A stretch of 8,938 nt of DNA, from NCBI GenBank assembly GCA_030642205.1, contig DAOWOF010000083.1, positions 1-8,938 on the forward strand, written 5' to 3'. The notes under the pieces were generated by a model. The model saw only the letters and a program-made list of their open reading frames with translations, was not told the origin of the DNA and searched no databases. Origin of the DNA: Desulfobacteraceae bacterium (GTDB lineage Bacteria; Desulfobacterota; DSM-4660; Desulfatiglandales; Desulfatiglandaceae). The translations under genes and the position numbers were made by a program. Shown here in pieces: positions 5,524 through 8,938 of the stretch (positions are counted from its first letter, which is position 1; each line of letters opens with the position of its first letter).

Positions 5524-6426
5524 ATGTCGGAGATACGTTTTGATGGTAGAGTCGCAATTATTACCGGATCAGGAAGAGGTTTAGGCAGGAGCCATGCTTT
5601 GCTATTAGCTTCCCGTGGAGCAAAGGTCGTTGTTAATGACCTTGGAGGATCCCTTGATGGTTCAGGCGAAGGAAATACACCGGCAGATGAAGTTGTAAAT
5701 GAGATTAAAGCCGCAGGTGGAGAGGCCGTAGCCGATTATAACGGAGTACATACCCCGGAAGGTGCGCAGGGAATTATTGATACTGCTGTAAAGGCCTTTG
5801 GAAAAGTTGATATCGTGGTTAATAATGCTGGAATCCTTCGAGATACAACGTTTATCAAAATGACAGATGAACAGTGGGACGGTGTATTAAGCACTCATTT
5901 ATTAGGTTCCTATTATGTTACCAAGGCTGCCTGGCCAATCATGAAGGAAAACAAATACGGCCGGATTATTTTTACAACATCTGCTGCCGGTCTGTATGGT
6001 AATTTTGGACAAACAAATTATTCCACAGCTAAACTTGGTCTGGTTGGCTTGATGAATTCTTTAAAGATAGAAGGCATTAAGAGTAATATTATGGTCAATG
6101 TTATCTGCCCTGCAGCCACATCCAGGATGACAGAATCCATTATGCCCAAGGAAATGCTAAACCTTATGACACCTGAAACAGTCTCTCCCATGGTTGCTCT
6201 TTTTGCTGCTGAAGATTATAAGGAAACCGGAAATATTGTTATTGCTGCTGCCGGGCATTTTGCTAAAGCTCAGATCGTTGAATCAAAAGGTATCTACCTT
6301 GATCCTACTGCCCCAATAACTATTGAAGCAATCCAGGAAAAATTACCTGACATCATGAATATGGAAGGAGCAGTAACCTTCCAGAATGCCATGGAAGGCG
6401 TTGGAAAATGCCTGAAAAGAGGATAA
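5524..6426 (+). CDS. SDR-family 3-hydroxyacyl-CoA dehydrogenase, MFE-2/HSD17B4-like
   Basis: A cytoplasmic short-chain dehydrogenase of 300 residues. The cofactor loop is TGSGRGLG (14-21). Asp39 after the second beta strand (VVVNDLGG, 36-42) favours NAD over NADP. NNAG is at 100-103. The catalytic residues are Ser153, Tyr166 and Lys170 (YSTAK). The blocks VVVNDLGG, NNAGILRD, AAWPIMK, KYGRI and the GNFGQTNYSTAKLGLVGL stretch closely follow the (3R)-hydroxyacyl-CoA dehydrogenase domain of peroxisomal multifunctional enzyme type 2. Their longer insertion after the DLGG block (GSLDGSGEGNTPADEVV) is shared too. The enoyl-CoA hydratase-2 and sterol-carrier domains of the full enzyme are absent. The role proposed is oxidation of 3-hydroxyacyl-CoA to 3-oxoacyl-CoA in beta-oxidation; a steroid or alicyclic acyl-CoA substrate is possible. 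GGAGAGG at 5515-5521 fixes the ATG. The acyl-CoA dehydrogenase pair begins 237 bases downstream on the same strand. Confidence 0.9.
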   Translation: MSEIRFDGRVAIITGSGRGLGRSHALLLASRGAKVVVNDLGGSLDGSGEGNTPADEVVNEIKAAGGEAVADYNGVHTPEGAQGIIDTAVKAFGKVDIVVNNAGILRDTTFIKMTDEQWDGVLSTHLLGSYYVTKAAWPIMKENKYGRIIFTTSAAGLYGNFGQTNYSTAKLGLVGLMNSLKIEGIKSNIMVNVICPAATSRMTESIMPKEMLNLMTPETVSPMVALFAAEDYKETGNIVIAAAGHFAKAQIVESKGIYLDPTAPITIEAIQEKLPDIMNMEGAVTFQNAMEGVGKCLKRG

Positions 6427-6467
6427 GCCCAAGCTTTGGATTAGTACTATTTTAGTTTTATGCCTTA

Positions 6468-6490
6468 CCCTGAGTTTAAAAAAACCAGGG
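6468..6490. repeat. Weak hairpin after the SDR gene
   Basis: CCCTG and GTTT (6468-6477, with one bulged A at 6473) pair with AAAC and CAGGG (6482-6490) around an AAAA loop. No T-run follows on the plus strand, so it is not a standard intrinsic terminator. It may stabilise the 3' end of the SDR message. Confidence 0.35.
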
Positions 6491-6543
6491 AAAGATGATA
6501 GGTTTTCATAATAGTATCATGTTATTTATGTAATGTTGCAAAG

Positions 6544-6581
6544 ATGGCCGTCATTCCCGCATTTGCGGGAATGACGGCCAT
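6544..6581. repeat. Perfect 18-bp-arm palindrome (REP/dRS3-like dispersed element)
   Basis: Bases 6544-6561 and 6564-6581 are exact reverse complements around a two-base loop (TT). The core GTCATTCCCGC...GCGGGAATGAC is the pattern of short dispersed palindromes common in proteobacteria, such as the dRS3-type ATTCCC...GGGAAT repeat of Neisseria. In RNA it would form a very stable hairpin. A seven-T run (6592-6598) follows ten bases later, too far for a canonical terminator but still able to assist. It sits between the SDR and the acyl-CoA dehydrogenase pair, so it may reduce read-through or protect the upstream mRNA. Confidence 0.85.
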
Positions 6582-6663
6582 GGCGTTCTACTTTTTTTCA
6601 CGTAAAACACTTGATACATGACACGACACTGGGAACATCAATCATAAATTATGAGGGACAGTT

Positions 6664-7800
6664 ATGGATTTCAATCTTACAGACGAACATGAGATGTTAA
6701 GTAAAAGTGCCGCCTCCTTTGTCAAGAAGGAACACTCTTTTGAGCGGTTACGAGAATTAAAGGATGACAAATGGGGGTATACTAAAGAGATGTGGGATAA
6801 AATGGCCGAACTTGGTTGGATGGGATTTATTTATCCTGAAGACTATGGTGGTTTTGGGCTGGACTTTATCTTTGTCATGGTACTAATGCAGGAATTGGGC
6901 AAAGGGCTTTTACCCGAACCCTATATATCGAATATATTGCTTGGTGGAAACCTTGTTAATTTAGTCGGAAATACATCTCAGAAACAGGCGATTCTTCCTA
7001 AAATAGTAGAAGGTTCTCTTTTTATTACAGCAGCATACCTTGAAGATGACGGCAGGTATGACCTGAATTATTGTGCCACATCAGCAACCAAAAATAATGA
7101 AGGCTATATTTTATCGGGTAAAAAGATATTTGTACAGGATGGCCTGTCTGCTGATAAAATCATTATAAGTGCCCGTACCTCCGGATCAGTTGCCGATAAA
7201 GAAGGAATCACTCTATTTATGGTTTCTTCGGATTGTAAAGGGCTTGAGAAAACTCCCCTTAGAACCATGGATGGCAAGACATCCTGTATGATAAACTTAA
7301 AAGAAATGTTTGTATCTGAAGCTGACATAGTAGGTGAATTGGGCGGCGGATTTTCAGCACTTTCCGAAGCTATTGATATGGCAACAGCGGCCCTTTGTGC
7401 GGAGATGGTTGGAGGAATGCAATCCGCTCTTGATCTAACAGTTTCCTATATCTCTGAGAGAGAACAATTTGGAAAACCGATAGGATCATTCCAGGCAGTC
7501 CAACACAAGGCTGCTGACATGTTGATCCAAAAAGAACTGGCAACCTCTGCTCTTTATTATGCAATAGCTTCAATAGATGAAAAAACGGAAGATCGTTCCG
7601 AGGCTGTTTCTATAGCTAAGGCGAAATGTTCTTCTGCTTATATCGATATTACTAAAACAGCGATACAGTTACATGGTGCTATAGGTTTTACCAATGAAGC
7701 TGATATCGGTTTCTTTTTCAAGAAGGCTAAAGTGTCAGAAATACTTTATGGTGACACGGATTATCACCTTGATCGCTATGCAACTCTAAGAGGCTATTGA
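6664..7800 (+). CDS. Acyl-CoA dehydrogenase-like subunit (non-catalytic, degenerate FAD half-site)
   Basis: A 378-residue protein with the full acyl-CoA dehydrogenase fold. The N-terminal helical domain is about 1-120, the middle beta domain about 121-225, and the C-terminal helical domain about 226-378. The C-terminal FAD-binding motif SEREQFGKPIGSFQAVQ (264-280) and QLHGAIGFT (335-343) are kept. The middle-domain FAD motif, usually a Glu-Pro-x-x-Gly-Ser-Asp stretch, is replaced by AYLEDDGRYD (124-133). Neither usual position for the catalytic Glu has Glu: the C-terminal Tyr-Glu-Gly-Thr is LYGDT (361-365), and the helix-G site reads DMATAALCAE (238-247). This fits the small subunit of a heteromeric alpha2beta2 dehydrogenase, as known for FadE26-FadE27 and FadE28-FadE29 of Mycobacterium tuberculosis. 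GAGGGACAGTT precedes ATG 6664. The likely partner starts 17 bases after its stop. Substrate unknown. Confidence 0.88.
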   Translation: MDFNLTDEHEMLSKSAASFVKKEHSFERLRELKDDKWGYTKEMWDKMAELGWMGFIYPEDYGGFGLDFIFVMVLMQELGKGLLPEPYISNILLGGNLVNLVGNTSQKQAILPKIVEGSLFITAAYLEDDGRYDLNYCATSATKNNEGYILSGKKIFVQDGLSADKIIISARTSGSVADKEGITLFMVSSDCKGLEKTPLRTMDGKTSCMINLKEMFVSEADIVGELGGGFSALSEAIDMATAALCAEMVGGMQSALDLTVSYISEREQFGKPIGSFQAVQHKAADMLIQKELATSALYYAIASIDEKTEDRSEAVSIAKAKCSSAYIDITKTAIQLHGAIGFTNEADIGFFFKKAKVSEILYGDTDYHLDRYATLRGY

Positions 7801-7817
7801 TATAGGAGATAAAAAAA

Positions 7818-8938
7818 ATGAAAGCATCCTATTCCCAAAAGGACGAAACTTTTCGTAGTGAAATCATTCAATGGTTAAAAGAAAATGTCCCCTCGGAAAT
7901 TATGCATAAAACTCTTGGATGGACAACTCTTGACATTGATCTAGAATTAAAATGGGCAAAAACTTTGAGAGATAAAGGCTTGCTTGCGCCTGAATTTCCA
8001 AAGGATATGGGTGGCTCAGATTTTAATGAGGCTGAACTTTTTATTTTTAATTATGAGTATAGCCGCATGGGTGCGCCGAGGGTTAAAAGCAAGATATCGA
8101 CAATGGGAATGCTTGCGCCTTTGCTAATTCAATTTGGCACTGAAGAACAAAAAAAGAAATTTATTCCGGACATGTTAGCCTCTAGATACCTTTGGGCTCA
8201 GGGCTTTTCCGAGCCTAATTCGGGATCTGATCTGGCTAGTCTGAAAACCAAGGCTGTCCTGGATGGAGACGCATTTGTTGTAAACGGTCAAAAGATATGG
8301 ACAAGTATGGCTGACCATGCTGACTGGATTTTTCTCCTGGTACGAACTGACTCATCAGGGAAAAAACAACAAGGTATCAGCTTTTTACTTGTTGACTTAA
8401 AATCTCCAGGAATAACCATAAGGCCAATTGAAGCATTAACAGATTATGCCCCTTTTTGTGAAGTATTCTTTGAGGATGTGCGAGTTCCAAAAGCACATCT
8501 GATTGGAGAAATCAATAAAGGCTGGACCTTGGCCAAGGCCCTTATGGAGTATGAGCGCATCAATGTTTTTCCGGTAGGCGAATTAATCTATGCGGTTGAC
8601 ACTGTTAGAAAAAACGCTGAAAAATATATGTACAGGGGAAAGCCCCTGATCAAGGATGAGTCTTTCAGAAAAAAACTTGCCAATGCGGAAGTTGAAGCAA
8701 AAAGTCTCCTTTATACCTTCTTTAGAATTCTCTCCAGTTATGCTGTTGATTCATCACCAGGAGATGCAGTCAATATCTTGAAAGTATGTGGTGGAGAAAT
8801 CTATCAAAAAATATTGGATCTTAATATGGAAGCCATAGGACCCTATGGCCAGTCCTGGTATAATAATGAAGAATGTGACAACAATATTCATCAGGCAACA
8901 ACAGGCTGGATAAATGCCAGAACCATGACAATTGGAGG
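7818..8938 (+). CDS. Acyl-CoA dehydrogenase, probable catalytic subunit (3' end outside window)
   Basis: The frame opens at ATG 7818, after TAGGAGA (7803-7809), and runs without a stop for 373 codons to the window edge. The last residues, ARTMTIGG, lie near the usual C-terminal TIGGGT/TxxI block, so only some 20-30 residues are missing. The middle domain keeps FAD and substrate contacts: WAQGFSEPNSGSDLASLKTK (126-145) and VNGQKIWTSMADHADW (155-170). Glu246 in LMEYERINV (242-250) occupies the helix-G position of the catalytic Glu in isovaleryl-CoA dehydrogenase and in the ChsE4-type subunits. The later position has Gly (TIGG), as expected for that class. The usual Arg-Glu-Gln-Phe-Gly FAD motif of the C-terminal domain is absent: the matching region reads AEKYMYRGKPLIKDESFRKK. 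It thus complements the preceding gene, which has that motif. Its role is to make the 2,3-double bond of an acyl-CoA, passing electrons to ETF. Confidence 0.9.
   Translation, partial: MKASYSQKDETFRSEIIQWLKENVPSEIMHKTLGWTTLDIDLELKWAKTLRDKGLLAPEFPKDMGGSDFNEAELFIFNYEYSRMGAPRVKSKISTMGMLAPLLIQFGTEEQKKKFIPDMLASRYLWAQGFSEPNSGSDLASLKTKAVLDGDAFVVNGQKIWTSMADHADWIFLLVRTDSSGKKQQGISFLLVDLKSPGITIRPIEALTDYAPFCEVFFEDVRVPKAHLIGEINKGWTLAKALMEYERINVFPVGELIYAVDTVRKNAEKYMYRGKPLIKDESFRKKLANAEVEAKSLLYTFFRILSSYAVDSSPGDAVNILKVCGGEIYQKILDLNMEAIGPYGQSWYNNEECDNNIHQATTGWINARTMTIG

Noticed and set aside
6544..6598. Palindrome plus T7 run as a classic Rho-independent terminator of the SDR gene
   Set aside because: Ten bases separate the stem from the T-run, while intrinsic terminators need T directly after the stem. 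Partial termination is possible, but a dispersed palindrome is the better description.
6611..6648. TTGATA with a later CATAAA as a promoter for the acyl-CoA dehydrogenase pair
   Set aside because: The spacing of about 26 bases is too long for a sigma-70 promoter, and no alternative -10 at 16-18 bases was seen.

Overview
The window looks like a chromosomal segment of a moderately AT-rich Gram-negative anaerobe. The best guess is a member of the Desulfobacterota, perhaps Desulfobacterales. This rests on the ftsQ-ftsA-ftsZ order at the end of a division/cell-wall (dcw) cluster and on a beta-oxidation cluster with a paired acyl-CoA dehydrogenase and an MFS carboxylate-type carrier. The taxon is inference, with no marker gene decisive enough to fix it.

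Layout. (1) 1-2937, plus strand: the 3' end of ftsQ, then complete ftsA and ftsZ, tightly spaced, each of the latter two with a good ribosome binding site. (2) 2938-3640: an insertion-sequence graveyard. It holds a short decayed IS1-family transposase fragment (plus strand) and the 3' third of an IS3-family element (minus strand) with one terminal end preserved. The IS3 transposase has a lost catalytic Glu, a frameshift and a stop. (3) 3636-5075, minus strand: a 12-helix MFS carrier starting at TTG, followed by a tiny signal-peptide-like ORF that appears to be one base out of frame with its best start. (4) 5076-5523: a 448-bp divergent control region with candidate promoters both ways, a perfect 12-bp palindrome and a 13-bp direct repeat spaced 126 bp apart. 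(5) 5524-8938, plus strand: an SDR resembling the 3-hydroxyacyl-CoA dehydrogenase unit of peroxisomal multifunctional enzyme 2, a 237-bp gap with a perfect 18-bp-arm palindrome, then two adjacent acyl-CoA dehydrogenase genes. The second of these runs off the window.

How the genes may work together. FtsQ, FtsA and FtsZ are divisome proteins: FtsZ polymerises, FtsA tethers it to the membrane, and FtsQ is the periplasmic scaffold. The right half reads as an uptake and beta-oxidation unit: the carrier brings in a carboxylic acid, the two dehydrogenase-like proteins act as one heteromeric acyl-CoA dehydrogenase, and the SDR oxidises the 3-hydroxyacyl-CoA. The two dehydrogenase sequences are complementary. 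The second keeps the FAD/substrate motifs of the middle domain and a candidate catalytic Glu. The first has lost these but keeps the C-terminal Arg-Glu-Gln-Phe-Gly motif. This is the pattern known from alpha2beta2 enzymes of steroid and dicarboxylate degradation. The substrate cannot be read from this sequence.

No tRNA, rRNA, CRISPR array, phage gene or defence system was seen. The most notable points are the split acyl-CoA dehydrogenase pair, an apparent nine-residue insertion in FtsZ, and the hidden small ORF behind the carrier.
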